64,000 nucleotides of DNA from Pseudomonadota bacterium (GTDB taxonomy: Bacteria > Desulfobacterota > Desulfobulbia > Desulfobulbales > Desulfocapsaceae): the NCBI GenBank assembly GCA_018820855.1, contig JAHJNL010000007.1, positions 62,001 to 126,000 on the forward strand. Reading direction: 5' to 3'. The notes under the pieces are model-generated. The model did no database searches and was not told the DNA's origin. It saw only the letters and a program-made list of their open reading frames with translations. This document shows positions 34,103-43,790 of this stretch, one piece after another. Position 1 is the first letter of the stretch; each line of letters opens with the position of its first letter. Position numbers and translations under genes: made by a program.

Positions 34103-35281
34103 ATGAAAGTTCCATTATTAGATTTAGGCATTCAACTGAAGTCCATGAGAGAGGACATTGTCGCTGCTGTGACAAAGGTAATTGATTCAACGACCTATAT
34201 TCAAGGTCCGGAAGTCGCTTCTCTCGAAGAAGAGGTCGCATCCTACTGCGGTACCAAATACGGTATTGGCGTTTCCAGCGGTACAGATGCTCTTCTTGTG
34301 TCCCTGATGGCTTTAGGCATTGGGCCTGGTGATAGAGTTCTTACTACCCCCTATAGCTTTTTTGCAACAATGGGAGTCATTTTACGATGCGGCGCTCTTC
34401 CTGTTTTTGCCGATATTGATCTTCTTTCGTACAATATCAATCCTCAGGCAATGGAGGAAATTCTCGCTGCGGACAAAGAAAAGACTATAAAGGCAATTCT
34501 TCCTGTGCATCTTTATGGACAATGTGCTGATATGAGTGCAATCCTTGGTCTTTCTAAAAAATATAATATTCCTGTGATTGAAGATGCAGCGCAGGCCATT
34601 GGCGCTGAGTATCCTGACTTATCCAGTGGAGAATGGAAAAAGAGCGGTGCCATGGGGTTGGCCGGCTGTTTTTCTTTTTTTCCAAGTAAAAATCTTGGAG
34701 GTATCGGCGACGGAGGAATGGTGGTTACCAATGATTCCGCATTTGCCGACTTGTTGCGGATGTTGCGGAATCATGGCGCAGAGCCTAAGTATTATCATTC
34801 CAGGATAGGTGGGAATTTCCGTCTTGATCCTATCCAGGCTACAGTTCTCCGTATCAAACTCCAATACCTTGAGCAGTGGCATGCTGCCAGAAGGAAAAAT
34901 GCTGCTAATTATAATGAGTTGTTTGCTAAAACCACTCTTTTGCAGGACGAGCGTATTTTCGTGCCGACGGCAGTATACGCAGACCAGGCGGCACATGCCG
35001 GTGGTAACAAAAATTATCACATATATAACCAATATGTGATTCGTGTTCAAGATCGTGATGCATTGATAGAATGGCTTCGTTCCAACGACATAGGGTGCGA
35101 GATCTATTATCCTGTTGCTTTACACGAACAGGAGTGCCTGCGGGGGTTGATGGACAAGGAGGTATTGCCGAATGCAGAGCTTGCTGCACAGTCCACTCTG
35201 GCCTTGCCGATTTATCCGGAACTTACCCTCGCAATGCAAGAGTATGTTGTTGAAAAAATAGCCGCATTCTATGAGCGTTGA
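34103..35281 (+). CDS. DegT/DnrJ/EryC1-family sugar aminotransferase
   Basis: 392 residues, PLP-dependent. Visible features: [21 protein letters not shown] (cofactor phosphate region), VIEDAAQAIGA, and the Schiff-base Lys in FSFFPSKNLGGIGDGG. Such enzymes transfer an amino group to a keto-sugar nucleotide for surface polysaccharide or glycan synthesis; the exact substrate cannot be told. Only 30 bases separate it from the large TPR/outer-membrane gene, which may be co-transcribed, so a role in surface polysaccharide is possible (inference). Confidence 0.88.
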   Translation: MKVPLLDLGIQLKSMREDIVAAVTKVIDSTTYIQGPEVASLEEEVASYCGTKYGIGVSSGTDALLVSLMALGIGPGDRVLTTPYSFFATMGVILRCGALPVFADIDLLSYNINPQAMEEILAADKEKTIKAILPVHLYGQCADMSAILGLSKKYNIPVIEDAAQAIGAEYPDLSSGEWKKSGAMGLAGCFSFFPSKNLGGIGDGGMVVTNDSAFADLLRMLRNHGAEPKYYHSRIGGNFRLDPIQATVLRIKLQYLEQWHAARRKNAANYNELFAKTTLLQDERIFVPTAVYADQAAHAGGNKNYHIYNQYVIRVQDRDALIEWLRSNDIGCEIYYPVALHEQECLRGLMDKEVLPNAELAAQSTLALPIYPELTLAMQEYVVEKIAAFYER

Positions 35282-35311
35282 TAAACAGTCTACAGGTATT
35301 ATTACTTTCTG

Positions 35312-38300
35312 ATGCTGCAGTTCAAGCACCTTCATGTCTCAGATTTCAGGACTAAAAGCAATGGTACTGTTGTCTTTAGGAGGTCAACCCGCCTGCTTAG
35401 GGGGTTGACCTGCCTGCTTTTTTTGATCCTGCTCCTGTTTCCCTCCATTCTCTTAGCAGAAAACAGCACTGAACTCTTAGATGTTGCCAGCAGTCATGGG
35501 CTTGTCTTGAAAGGAGTTCAAGATCAGCCCACTTGGATGCAGCTCTGGGATAAGGGCCGAGAATCAGCGCGCTTGGGTAAGTTAGAAGAAGCGGCAGCAA
35601 TCTATCGGAAACTTCTTCAAAAAAAGCCAAATATTGAAGAAGCACTTCGAGAATATGTCTTGGTCCTGATGAATCTGGAGCAATGGTCTGAGGCCAGCAT
35701 TATCTTACATAAATTGTTGGAGATTGATTCGGAATCTCCTCAATATCAACTTTATGCCGGAAGGGTAGCATTAAGGCAACAACGCTACGAGCAGGCTTCG
35801 ACCTATTTTGGTCAGGTATACACCTTGTCTCCTGATGGGCCTGATTCTGTTGAGGCCCTCAAGGGATTGGTCCTTGCCATGCAGAAACTTGAAGATAAGG
35901 AGTTGGCCTATCCATTGATGGAACAACTCTATCTGCGTGTTCCTAAAGAAGAAAAAAATGTTCGACAATTGGCACAGTACAGTCTGGATCTGGGCTATAT
36001 CAAGAAAGCCCAGGATTTCTATCGAATTCTTCTGAATGAATTTGGTGGAGAAGCTCAGGATTTCCTTGCTGCGGCCCCTTTATTTGAAGAATCAGATGAT
36101 CTGGACATGGCTGTTCGTTGTTGGCGTGGTTACCTGGAAAGTTACTCTTATTACCTTCCTTTTCATAAAAAGTTGTCTCAGTATTATCTCACTCATAATC
36201 AGGAGCGTTTAGCTCTTCCTCACCTCCTTGTACGCCTGGCCCACAAAGAAAATAATTCAGAGATCCTGCTTCAAATTGGTCGCATTTATCTCTATCAGGA
36301 AAGTCGGCCTGACAAGGCACTGTATTTTTATGAAGAGTATCGAAAAAAGAATCCTCGGAACAAAGACGTTGTATCGGAAATCAAACGAATTCAAGCCGTT
36401 CTCGCCAATGATCTGTTGGTCATCGTGGAAAATGAAGGTGCTTGGCCCCTTTGGCGAGATCTTGCCAGAATAGCTCCCAGCCGTCTGGCTATTTATTCCT
36501 CAATGGCTGAACAGCTTGAAAAAATGGGTAAGAAAAAAGAACTGCTTGAAGTTTTGGAGATTATTCATACTCACGATCCTAACGATCAAAAGGTATCTTT
36601 CAAGCTGGCGCAGCTTTATTTTTCTAACGAGAATCTGACAGCCTGTAGTGAAGTTCTGGATTCTTTAAAAGAAGAAGAACGTTCTGGGAAGGATTACTTT
36701 TTTCTCCGAGCGCGAATCGAGGAGGAGAGGAAAAACCGAATCCAGGCCCTAGCTTATTATAAATTATATTTACAAGAAAATGTTCCGGATTTTTCTTCCC
36801 TGTTAAGATGTCTCAAAATGGCAGGCGATCTGGGCTTGATAAATGAGCTCAACTATTTTTTTCAGCTACTTCCCGAACACTCTACAAACAAGGAAGAAGC
36901 TGATGAGGGGAGTCTTGTTTACGGAGAGGCTCTGGTCCTTAATGGATTAACGTCAACGGCACGATTATGTTATCAAAAGCTTCTTAAGCAGGGAGACTTA
37001 GCTCCGGTCACACGTCAGAATGTTGAGGCGAACATTGTAAAAACCCTACAGCTTGAAGAAAACATCTTCGAGGCTGAACAGGAGTTGATGGCGTTTCTCG
37101 TCCGTGATGGGGGAGATAAGTTTTTCGCTACTCAATTAATACATAATGCTCTGCAGGATAAAGACTGGGACAGAGCCTGGAAATGGTATGAATTCCTTGT
37201 GTTGAGTAGTGATACGACCCAGAAAAATTGTGCTAGCGATACTGTTTTGCTTTTCAACGAGAAGATTAATATCCTGCAGGAATCAGGTCAGATCGAAGTG
37301 GCCATAGAGATGACAGAGGATTTTCTTGAAAGCTATGAGTCTCTATGCAGAGATGAAAAGATAACATGGTCGGAACCGAGAGCAAAACTTGCTGAACTCT
37401 ACTACAAAAATGATGAACCTCAAAGAGGCAAAGCCATTCTTGAAACGTTAGCCCCCCAATCTCCTGGAAACTTTAATATCCAGGTCTTAGAACAGGCTAT
37501 TGTTTGTAAAACTTCTATGGATGAATCTTGCAGTCATCTTCTGAAATTTATCCAGAATTCAGGTGAGGGCACAAATGTTCTCTTAATGGATACGGCTTTA
37601 CTCTTAAAAAAATATGGTGAGTATAAAACTGCTCTTTTTCTTGTTGGAAAATACCTCGAGGAGGTACCGGACTCTCTACGAGGAAGATTGCTCAAGGCAC
37701 AGTTGTTTGTAGAGACAGGAGATGACTTTGCAGCCCTGGCACTTTACAGAGAAATAGGTCAAGAATTTCCCAATGAAATGATATTTCAAAAGAATATCTT
37801 GGAAATTCAATTTCAGCTCGCAAAATTTAATGAGCTTATTCAGGAGCTAGCTCCTGAATGGATGCCGGTTAAGAGAGATGATATCCTCCTTGCTGAATAC
37901 TCCATTCCGCCAGCTATAGAAGCTATGCCGATATGGAAGCAGCTGCTTTTGGCCCGAACATTCTGGGCAGTTCGGAGATGGGACGATTCCTTGTTGATTT
38001 ATGAATCTCTTCTGCAACCTCCTGTTGATCAACAATTTACAGAAAAGATAAAACTTGAAGATGTTCAGTTGACCCTCCCTCCGCCAAAACGAACATTTTG
38101 GAATATAATCAGCTTTACTACTCCCGCAGAGCCAGATAGGTTGACAGTGGTCATGAGTCCTGAGTTTATCAGAACAAACCTTGAAAAATCAGTCGTTGCC
38201 ATTGCCGCAGAATTTTACACTTCATACCGCTGGCAACAAGCTGTGGCAAAAGAGTTGTCTGTACGTAAGGCAATGCGTGATGGAAATTATTATCAGGCGA

Positions 38301-39400
38301 TGAAAGAGTATCAGAATCTCCTGCAAAATGAGTTTTCAACAGAAAGTCTTTTTGACTTGGCTGGGATTTACAGCCGTCTGGGATTTCTCGGTAAAGAGGC
38401 GGCCATCTATGAAATTATGAAACAGGAAAGCCCAGGCTATCCAGATCTTGATGAATCCGTTCAGCGTAACGCCATGAAACGGAAGCCCAGGGTTACACTT
38501 TTGTCTACCTTTATGGAAAAAAACGGTAGAGAAGGGTATTATGATAACAGGGAGATAGGGGGAGGGTTGCAAAGCTGGTTTATGCCCTCACTTCGCCATG
38601 AAATTCTGGTTGATTGGCGCCGTATTTATGATAATTCCGATGATACTGAGCAGACACTTTGGCGGAATCGTCTTCAAGCCAGGATGAAATGGAGCCCCGT
38701 ATATGATCTTGATTTTTTTCTTGGCGTAGGAGCTGACAGGGCAGATGACGAAATTGGAACCACTGCTCTTTATAGTATGCAGATGAAGGGGCGTGTCGGA
38801 GATATGGTCCAGGGGCACCTTGGTGTTGCCCAGGATGTCGTTGACGATACAGTTGAATCACTGCGGGACCTGATCAACAAAAAAGAATATGAGGCAGGGC
38901 TTACTCTCGATTTCCTGCCACGTTTGTTTGGAGGGGGGGGCTATCTGTTTACAGAGTATTCAGACGGTAACCATCAGAACAGATATGATCTGTGGACTTC
39001 ATATATTCTGCATAGCGAACCAACGCTGTTACAATTAAGATACGGTTATGAATTCTCGCATAATTCGGATGGAAATCTTGGCAGGGATTTTTCTTATGAA
39101 AATCAATTTGCTCCTGGAGACCATCCTTACTGGAGTCCAAAAGAATACTGGCAGCATCTCTTTACCATATCTTTCGAGCACCAACTTGCGGAAAATATAC
39201 TTGGGCGCGGTGCACCAAGTTATTATTCTCTTGAATATTCATTTGGCTACGAATTCGGTGGCTATGATAACCATCAGATAAAAGCCGAGATTTTTCTTGA
39301 AATAAGTCGCCATTTTTTATTAGATAGCACTCTCGCTGTAATTCAAGGAGATCAGCAGAGAGAACAGAATGTTTGGCTATCTATGATCTATCGCTGGTGA
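35312..39400 (+). CDS. Very large TPR protein with C-terminal outer-membrane beta-barrel (PelB/BcsC-like layout)
   Basis: 1362 residues. N-terminal signal peptide (LTCLLFLILLLFPSILLAEN, about 31-50), then about 900 residues of tetratricopeptide repeats (clear examples LGKLEEAAAIYRKLLQKKP and YEQASTYFGQVYTLSPDG), then a Tyr/Trp-rich C-terminal part (about 1080-1362) with alternating strand patterns ending in Trp, as in outer-membrane barrels. This layout matches PelB and BcsC, which guide exopolysaccharide through the periplasm and out of the cell. No other pel or bcs genes are near, so the cargo is unknown. No good ribosome-binding site marks the start. Confidence 0.75.
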   Translation: MLQFKHLHVSDFRTKSNGTVVFRRSTRLLRGLTCLLFLILLLFPSILLAENSTELLDVASSHGLVLKGVQDQPTWMQLWDKGRESARLGKLEEAAAIYRKLLQKKPNIEEALREYVLVLMNLEQWSEASIILHKLLEIDSESPQYQLYAGRVALRQQRYEQASTYFGQVYTLSPDGPDSVEALKGLVLAMQKLEDKELAYPLMEQLYLRVPKEEKNVRQLAQYSLDLGYIKKAQDFYRILLNEFGGEAQDFLAAAPLFEESDDLDMAVRCWRGYLESYSYYLPFHKKLSQYYLTHNQERLALPHLLVRLAHKENNSEILLQIGRIYLYQESRPDKALYFYEEYRKKNPRNKDVVSEIKRIQAVLANDLLVIVENEGAWPLWRDLARIAPSRLAIYSSMAEQLEKMGKKKELLEVLEIIHTHDPNDQKVSFKLAQLYFSNENLTACSEVLDSLKEEERSGKDYFFLRARIEEERKNRIQALAYYKLYLQENVPDFSSLLRCLKMAGDLGLINELNYFFQLLPEHSTNKEEADEGSLVYGEALVLNGLTSTARLCYQKLLKQGDLAPVTRQNVEANIVKTLQLEENIFEAEQELMAFLVRDGGDKFFATQLIHNALQDKDWDRAWKWYEFLVLSSDTTQKNCASDTVLLFNEKINILQESGQIEVAIEMTEDFLESYESLCRDEKITWSEPRAKLAELYYKNDEPQRGKAILETLAPQSPGNFNIQVLEQAIVCKTSMDESCSHLLKFIQNSGEGTNVLLMDTALLLKKYGEYKTALFLVGKYLEEVPDSLRGRLLKAQLFVETGDDFAALALYREIGQEFPNEMIFQKNILEIQFQLAKFNELIQELAPEWMPVKRDDILLAEYSIPPAIEAMPIWKQLLLARTFWAVRRWDDSLLIYESLLQPPVDQQFTEKIKLEDVQLTLPPPKRTFWNIISFTTPAEPDRLTVVMSPEFIRTNLEKSVVAIAAEFYTSYRWQQAVAKELSVRKAMRDGNYYQAMKEYQNLLQNEFSTESLFDLAGIYSRLGFLGKEAAIYEIMKQESPGYPDLDESVQRNAMKRKPRVTLLSTFMEKNGREGYYDNREIGGGLQSWFMPSLRHEILVDWRRIYDNSDDTEQTLWRNRLQARMKWSPVYDLDFFLGVGADRADDEIGTTALYSMQMKGRVGDMVQGHLGVAQDVVDDTVESLRDLINKKEYEAGLTLDFLPRLFGGGGYLFTEYSDGNHQNRYDLWTSYILHSEPTLLQLRYGYEFSHNSDGNLGRDFSYENQFAPGDHPYWSPKEYWQHLFTISFEHQLAENILGRGAPSYYSLEYSFGYEFGGYDNHQIKAEIFLEISRHFLLDSTLAVIQGDQQREQNVWLSMIYRW

Positions 39401-39473
39401 TATTTTTTTCCTGTAGAATGACTCATTTGAAGAGTTACTCTGCAGGATTTTGTTTTTTATATGGAGGAAGCTA

Positions 39474-39959
39474 ATGGTAGTACGCATACCAATGTCAAAG
39501 GCAGGATATCAGAATCTTAAGGAAGAACTGAATCAGCTTGAACATGTGGACAGGCATATAGTTGTCAAGTCTATTGAAACAGCCAGAGAACATGGTGATT
39601 TAAAGGAAAACGCCGAATATCATGCGGCAAAAGAGCGCCAAGGGCATATTGAGGGACGTATTCGGGAGTTAAAGGACAAGCTGGGAAGGGCAGAGGTTAT
39701 AGACTGTGCAAACGTGAATTGTCAACGGGTTGTATTTGGCACAGTGGTTATCCTTCTTGATATGGATACTGATGAAGAGGTCAGCTATCAGCTGCTTGGG
39801 CCTGAGGAAGCTGATGTGAAGAGTGGTTCAATATCCATACTTTCTCCCTTGGGAAAGAGTATGTTGGGAAAAGAAGTCGGTGATGATGTGGTGACAAAAA
39901 CACCGGGGGGGACACGAGAATTTGAGGTCGTGGCTATTTTCCCGTCCAAGTTCAGCTAA
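39474..39959 (+). CDS. greA: Transcription elongation factor GreA
   Basis: 161 residues. The N-terminal coiled coil (EELNQLEHVDRHIVVKSIETAREHGDLKENAEYHAAKERQ, with the acidic tip residues) is followed by an FKBP-like C-terminal domain (SISILSPLGKSMLGKEVGD). It rescues backtracked RNA polymerase by transcript cleavage. GGAGGAAG precedes ATG 39474; the eight extra residues upstream in the frame are unlikely. A terminator follows. Confidence 0.95.
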   Translation: MVVRIPMSKAGYQNLKEELNQLEHVDRHIVVKSIETAREHGDLKENAEYHAAKERQGHIEGRIRELKDKLGRAEVIDCANVNCQRVVFGTVVILLDMDTDEEVSYQLLGPEEADVKSGSISILSPLGKSMLGKEVGDDVVTKTPGGTREFEVVAIFPSKFS

Positions 39960-39970
39960 GCTACCAGTCA

Positions 39971-40006
39971 AAAATGAGAGTGACTTTACCGTCACTCTCA
40001 TTTTTG
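39971..40006 (+). terminator. Rho-independent terminator after greA
   Basis: AAAATGAGAGTGAC pairs with GTCACTCTCATTTT around a 6-base loop, with T-run; also usable by the convergent TetR gene. Confidence 0.9.
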
Positions 40007-40045
40007 TTACAGAATAGTTTTAGACAGGTAATGTCCTGATTGAAA

Positions 40046-40675
40046 TCAGTCGTTCCGATAAGAAATACCGGGTTCCAGCATACCTGAAAGGAAGATTTCA
40101 AGTACCTGATTAATGGTTTCCTCTACGGTATATTCTGTTTCCAGAGAGAGTGTCCAGACTCTGGAAATCTCATCCAGCGCACCAAAAAAAGCCCGCTTTG
40201 CGATACCAGGGCGTATCGTGGATCTATAAATATTTTGTTCCTGACCGATTTTAATGATTGTTGAAATAATATTCACATATTCACTGAATTTATTATTTCG
40301 ATACTCTTTGATGAGTTTGGCGCTTTGTCTGAGTTCGATTTGAATGACTTCTGCCAGATTTTTATTCTTTTTCATTACAGTCAAATGCTTTGTTGCAAAG
40401 ATCTCAAGCATTTTCCTGGGGTCTTCTTCGTCTGCCAGAAGTTTTTTGACCTGTTCAATCAGGTTACCGATTTCTTCCTCAAAGACTGAAATGAGGATGT
40501 CGAATTTATTATTGAAGTAGAGGTAGATTGTTCCGTCTGCTACCTTGGCTTCTTTGGCGATATCGGATATCCTGGCGTTGAAAAAGCCTTTTTTGGCAAA
40601 GACTTTTGTCGCCGCATGGATTATTTTGGAATGTTTGTTAGCAGCTTTCATTAGAGATGATTTTACCAAGGTCAT
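40046..40675 (-). CDS. TetR-family regulator
   Basis: About 209 residues. The N-terminal HTH (KIIHAATKVFAKKGFFNARISDIAKEAKVADGTIYLYFNNK) is typical of TetR. The ligand domain resembles the FadR/YsiA-like group that often controls fatty-acid genes (tentative). The frame goes up to 40723, but that part overlaps a 13-bp palindrome, so the start is probably 40675 or 40651. It sits between greA (convergent) and purD (divergent). Probably self-regulating. Confidence 0.85.
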   Translation of the reverse strand: MTLVKSSLMKAANKHSKIIHAATKVFAKKGFFNARISDIAKEAKVADGTIYLYFNNKFDILISVFEEEIGNLIEQVKKLLADEEDPRKMLEIFATKHLTVMKKNKNLAEVIQIELRQSAKLIKEYRNNKFSEYVNIISTIIKIGQEQNIYRSTIRPGIAKRAFFGALDEISRVWTLSLETEYTVEETINQVLEIFLSGMLEPGISYRND

Positions 40676-40700
40676 TAGACAACGGTAAGAAAAGAGAAAT

Positions 40701-40730
40701 AAAATGAATGAATGGTTATTCATTCATTTT
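40701..40730. promoter_or_regulatory. TetR-type operator palindrome
   Basis: AAAATGAATGAAT (40701-40713) is mirrored exactly at 40718-40730 with a 4-base centre. The TGAATGA..TCATTCA form is usual for TetR operators. It lies just before the regulator gene and could also affect purD. Confidence 0.75.
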
Positions 40731-40912
40731 ATTCATTCTGTCTGAATTGTCAATGTTTTGTCTTGCTAAATGGTAATTTATTTTGTTTAGGTTGTTAGGC
40801 AACTTCCCGAAACCATGCGCAAAGCCTTGGGAAAGTCTTATAAATATAGTTAACCTCCATGTCTTTTCGCATCGTTTGGGGGAATCCTTTAATTATTGTC
40901 AGGAGTAGAATC

Positions 40913-42688
40913 ATGAAAGTTCTGGTTGTTGGTTCCGGTGGTCGTGAACATGCCCTTGTCTGGAAAATCCAGCAAAGTTCCCGAGTAAAAAAGATTTTTT
41001 GTGCACCTGGGAACGCAGGTATAAAAAAGATGGCCGAATGTATCGATATCAGTGTCACAGACATTGATGCTCTTGTAACCTTTGCCAAAAAGGAAAACAT
41101 TGATTTGACCGTTGTCGGTCCTGAATTGTCCCTCACCGCAGGTATTGTTAATCGCTTTGAGAGTGAAGGGTTACGGATTTTCGGACCGTCACAGGAGGGA
41201 GCCATACTTGAAGGAAGTAAGGTTTTTACTAAAGAATTTTTAGAAAAATATAATATTCCCACTGCCCGTTTTAAAGTGTTTAGTGATAGGAAAAAGGCCA
41301 AAAAGTATATTGAAAAATGTGGCGCTCCGGTCGTGGTCAAAGCTGATGGACTGGCTGCCGGTAAGGGGGTTATCGTTGCTTCCTCGGTAAAAGAGGCGAA
41401 AGATGCAGTCGATCTGATTATGCAGGAGAAGGCATTTGGCGATGCCGGAAGTAAGATTATTATTGAAGAATGTCTGAAAGGAGAAGAAGCCTCCTTTATC
41501 GCCTTCACCGATGGAAAAACGATCCTTCCGCTTCCCACTTCACAGGACCATAAGGCAGCCTACGACGGTGACAAAGGGCCTAATACCGGCGGCATGGGGG
41601 CCTACTCTCCTGCACCTGTGGTGACAGAGAAAATTGCTGATTATGTCATGCAGGAAATCATGCTGCCAACTATACAAGGAATGGCAACAGAAGGGCGCCC
41701 TTACAAAGGTATGCTCTATGCCGGACTGATGATCGATGGCGATTCGATTAACGTTCTGGAATTTAATTGTCGTTTCGGTGATCCGGAAGCCCAGCCACTG
41801 CTGATGCGTTTGAAAAGTGACGTCATTGATATCTTTGAGGCTGTTATTGACGGCAACTTGGACCAGGTGGATATGAAAATCGACCCACGCCCTACCGTTT
41901 GCGTGGTAATGGCCTCAGGAGGTTATCCTGGGAATTATGAAAGCGGCAAGACTATTCGTGGCTTAAGCAAGGCTGCTCACGTTGATGGCGTTGTGGTCTT
42001 CCATGCTGGTACCCAGATCATAAACGGTAGGGTATCCTCTGCCGGAGGCCGCGTTTTAGGAGTGACTGCTGTCGGTAAAGATCTTACAAAGGCCATAACT
42101 CAGGCTTATAAAGCCGTTGATTTGATCTCCTGGACAGGTTCTTTTTACCGTACAGATATCGGTTCAAAAGCATTGAATAGAGGACAGGAGTCTGAGGTAC
42201 ATTCCGTCGTTGGTATTGTCATGGGAAGTGATTCCGATCTGCCGGTTATGCAGGTTGCAGCCGATTTCTTGAAAGCCATGGGGATTCCTTATGAAATGAC
42301 AATTGCTTCTGCGCACAGAACTCCTGAACGTGCTGCAAAGTATGCCTCTACTGCCAAAAAACGAGGACTGAAAATGATTATTGCCGGGGCCGGAATGGCA
42401 GCCCATCTGGCAGGGGTACTTTCCGCTCATACAGATCTCCCTGTTATCGGTGTCCCTCTTGATGCCTCGCCGCTTCAGGGAATGGATGCTCTGTTGGCCA
42501 CGGTTCAAATGCCTCCAGGTATCCCTGTCGCAACCATGGGTATAGGTAAACCTGGAGCCAAAAATGCAGCTGTTCTTGCTGCTCGAATTCTTGCCTTGGA
42601 CGATAAGAAACTTGCAGACCGGTTGGTGGAATTCAGAGCTGCAATGGCCGAAGAGGTGAATGCAAAGGCAAGAAAGATTGGTGGCTAA
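40913..42688 (+). CDS. purD-purE: Fused phosphoribosylamine-glycine ligase (PurD) and N5-CAIR mutase (PurE)
   Basis: 591 residues. Residues 1 to about 425 are PurD: VLVVGSGGREHALVWKI, the ATP-grasp part with VKADGLAAGKGVIVA and TGGMGAYSPAP, and NCRFGDPE. Residues from about 430 are PurE: VGIVMGSDSDLPVM, ASAHRTPE, GAGMAAHLAGVLS. These are steps 2 and 6 of purine synthesis. The two are normally separate proteins, so this one-chain form is unusual. The join lies near GQESEVHS with no sign of frameshift. AGGAG precedes ATG 40913; 18 earlier residues in the frame are not needed. The Sua5-type gene follows after two bases. Confidence 0.93.
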   Translation: MKVLVVGSGGREHALVWKIQQSSRVKKIFCAPGNAGIKKMAECIDISVTDIDALVTFAKKENIDLTVVGPELSLTAGIVNRFESEGLRIFGPSQEGAILEGSKVFTKEFLEKYNIPTARFKVFSDRKKAKKYIEKCGAPVVVKADGLAAGKGVIVASSVKEAKDAVDLIMQEKAFGDAGSKIIIEECLKGEEASFIAFTDGKTILPLPTSQDHKAAYDGDKGPNTGGMGAYSPAPVVTEKIADYVMQEIMLPTIQGMATEGRPYKGMLYAGLMIDGDSINVLEFNCRFGDPEAQPLLMRLKSDVIDIFEAVIDGNLDQVDMKIDPRPTVCVVMASGGYPGNYESGKTIRGLSKAAHVDGVVVFHAGTQIINGRVSSAGGRVLGVTAVGKDLTKAITQAYKAVDLISWTGSFYRTDIGSKALNRGQESEVHSVVGIVMGSDSDLPVMQVAADFLKAMGIPYEMTIASAHRTPERAAKYASTAKKRGLKMIIAGAGMAAHLAGVLSAHTDLPVIGVPLDASPLQGMDALLATVQMPPGIPVATMGIGKPGAKNAAVLAARILALDDKKLADRLVEFRAAMAEEVNAKARKIGG

Positions 42689-42690
42689 CA

Positions 42691-43326
42691 GTGACTGATT
42701 GCATCCTCCCTTCTCCAGAGCAGTACAGGGTAGCCCTGGAAACACTGGAGAAGGGTGGAATTGTCGCTTATCCGACAGAAACATTTTATGGCCTGGCTGT
42801 TGACCCCCGGAATGATCAAGCCATTTCTGCCCTGTATGCCCTGAAAAAAAGAGAGCGCCGGAAACCGCTTTCACTCCTTGTTCCGAATATGACTGTCCTC
42901 TCCTCCTACATCCGTTTTTTCCATCCAATCTATTACACTCTTACTGAGAGTTTCTGGCCAGGCCCCCTAACTTTGGTGTTTCCAGCTCAAGCAGATACTT
43001 CCATATTACTGCGTGGAGGTGGGGATACTTTAGCCATACGGATATCTTCGCATCCCGTTGCTCAAAAACTCTGTTCACTCTGGGGGGGGGCACTCACAGC
43101 AACCAGTGCCAACGAAAGCGGTAAGTCTCCTCTTTTAAATGCGGTCCAGCTCAGGCAATTCTGGGGTGATCAGATCAATTATGTGCTTGATGGCGGTACT
43201 GTGCCAGGTGGCAAAGGATCAACCATGGTAGAAGTTATCGGTGATGAGCTTCACATACTCCGTAATGGGGTGATAGATACGGGACACATTTTTCAGGTCT
43301 TGGAGAAAATGAAGAAAAACAGTTGA
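42691..43326 (+). CDS. Sua5/YciO/YrdC-family L-threonylcarbamoyladenylate synthase-like protein
   Basis: 211 residues with the YrdC fold signatures GIVAYPTETFYGLAVD, KKRERRKPLSLLVPN and TATSANESG. Proteins of this family make threonylcarbamoyl-AMP for the t6A modification of tRNA. The start is a GTG two bases after purD-purE, so the two are coupled. Confidence 0.9.
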   Translation: MTDCILPSPEQYRVALETLEKGGIVAYPTETFYGLAVDPRNDQAISALYALKKRERRKPLSLLVPNMTVLSSYIRFFHPIYYTLTESFWPGPLTLVFPAQADTSILLRGGGDTLAIRISSHPVAQKLCSLWGGALTATSANESGKSPLLNAVQLRQFWGDQINYVLDGGTVPGGKGSTMVEVIGDELHILRNGVIDTGHIFQVLEKMKKNS

Positions 43327-43466
43327 ACTCTTCCTCTTTCTATCGAGTCAGTTATTCAGGTTGTAAAAAAAAATACAAATGTGATAGCATTTTTATAAAT
43401 AATAAAAAGTCGTTGCTTAGTAATAAGTAGAGTTCTTAGGGGTTGCTATTATGAAGGAGGGAGTGC

Positions 43467-43790
43467 ATGGATGACTTGAAATGGGACAGAGAATTTGCCT
43501 TGGATCAGGCAGCTGAAGATGAAGAACTGTTACAGGAATTAATAGAAATCTTTAAAGAGTCATCCACTTCTGATTTGGCAAATCTGAAACAGGGCATCAG
43601 TAAAGGGGATGCTGCCATGAGTATGGCCAGTGCTCATTCTATCAAAGGCGCTGCCGCGAGTCTTGGTTTGAAGGGCCTCCGTGATCTGACTGCAATTATT
43701 GAGGCAGATTGCCGCGAAGGATCCTTACGTGTTGCGACAGAGAAGCTTTCCGATTTAGAGAAGTTATTGTCTCTTCTGCAGGAATTGTAG
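43467..43790 (+). CDS. Stand-alone Hpt phosphotransfer protein
   Basis: 107 residues forming one Hpt domain with phospho-His in ASAHSIKGAAASLGLKGL (about residue 53). It passes phosphate between a hybrid kinase and a response regulator. AGGAGGGAG precedes the ATG. No partner gene is adjacent. Confidence 0.9.
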   Translation: MDDLKWDREFALDQAAEDEELLQELIEIFKESSTSDLANLKQGISKGDAAMSMASAHSIKGAAASLGLKGLRDLTAIIEADCREGSLRVATEKLSDLEKLLSLLQEL

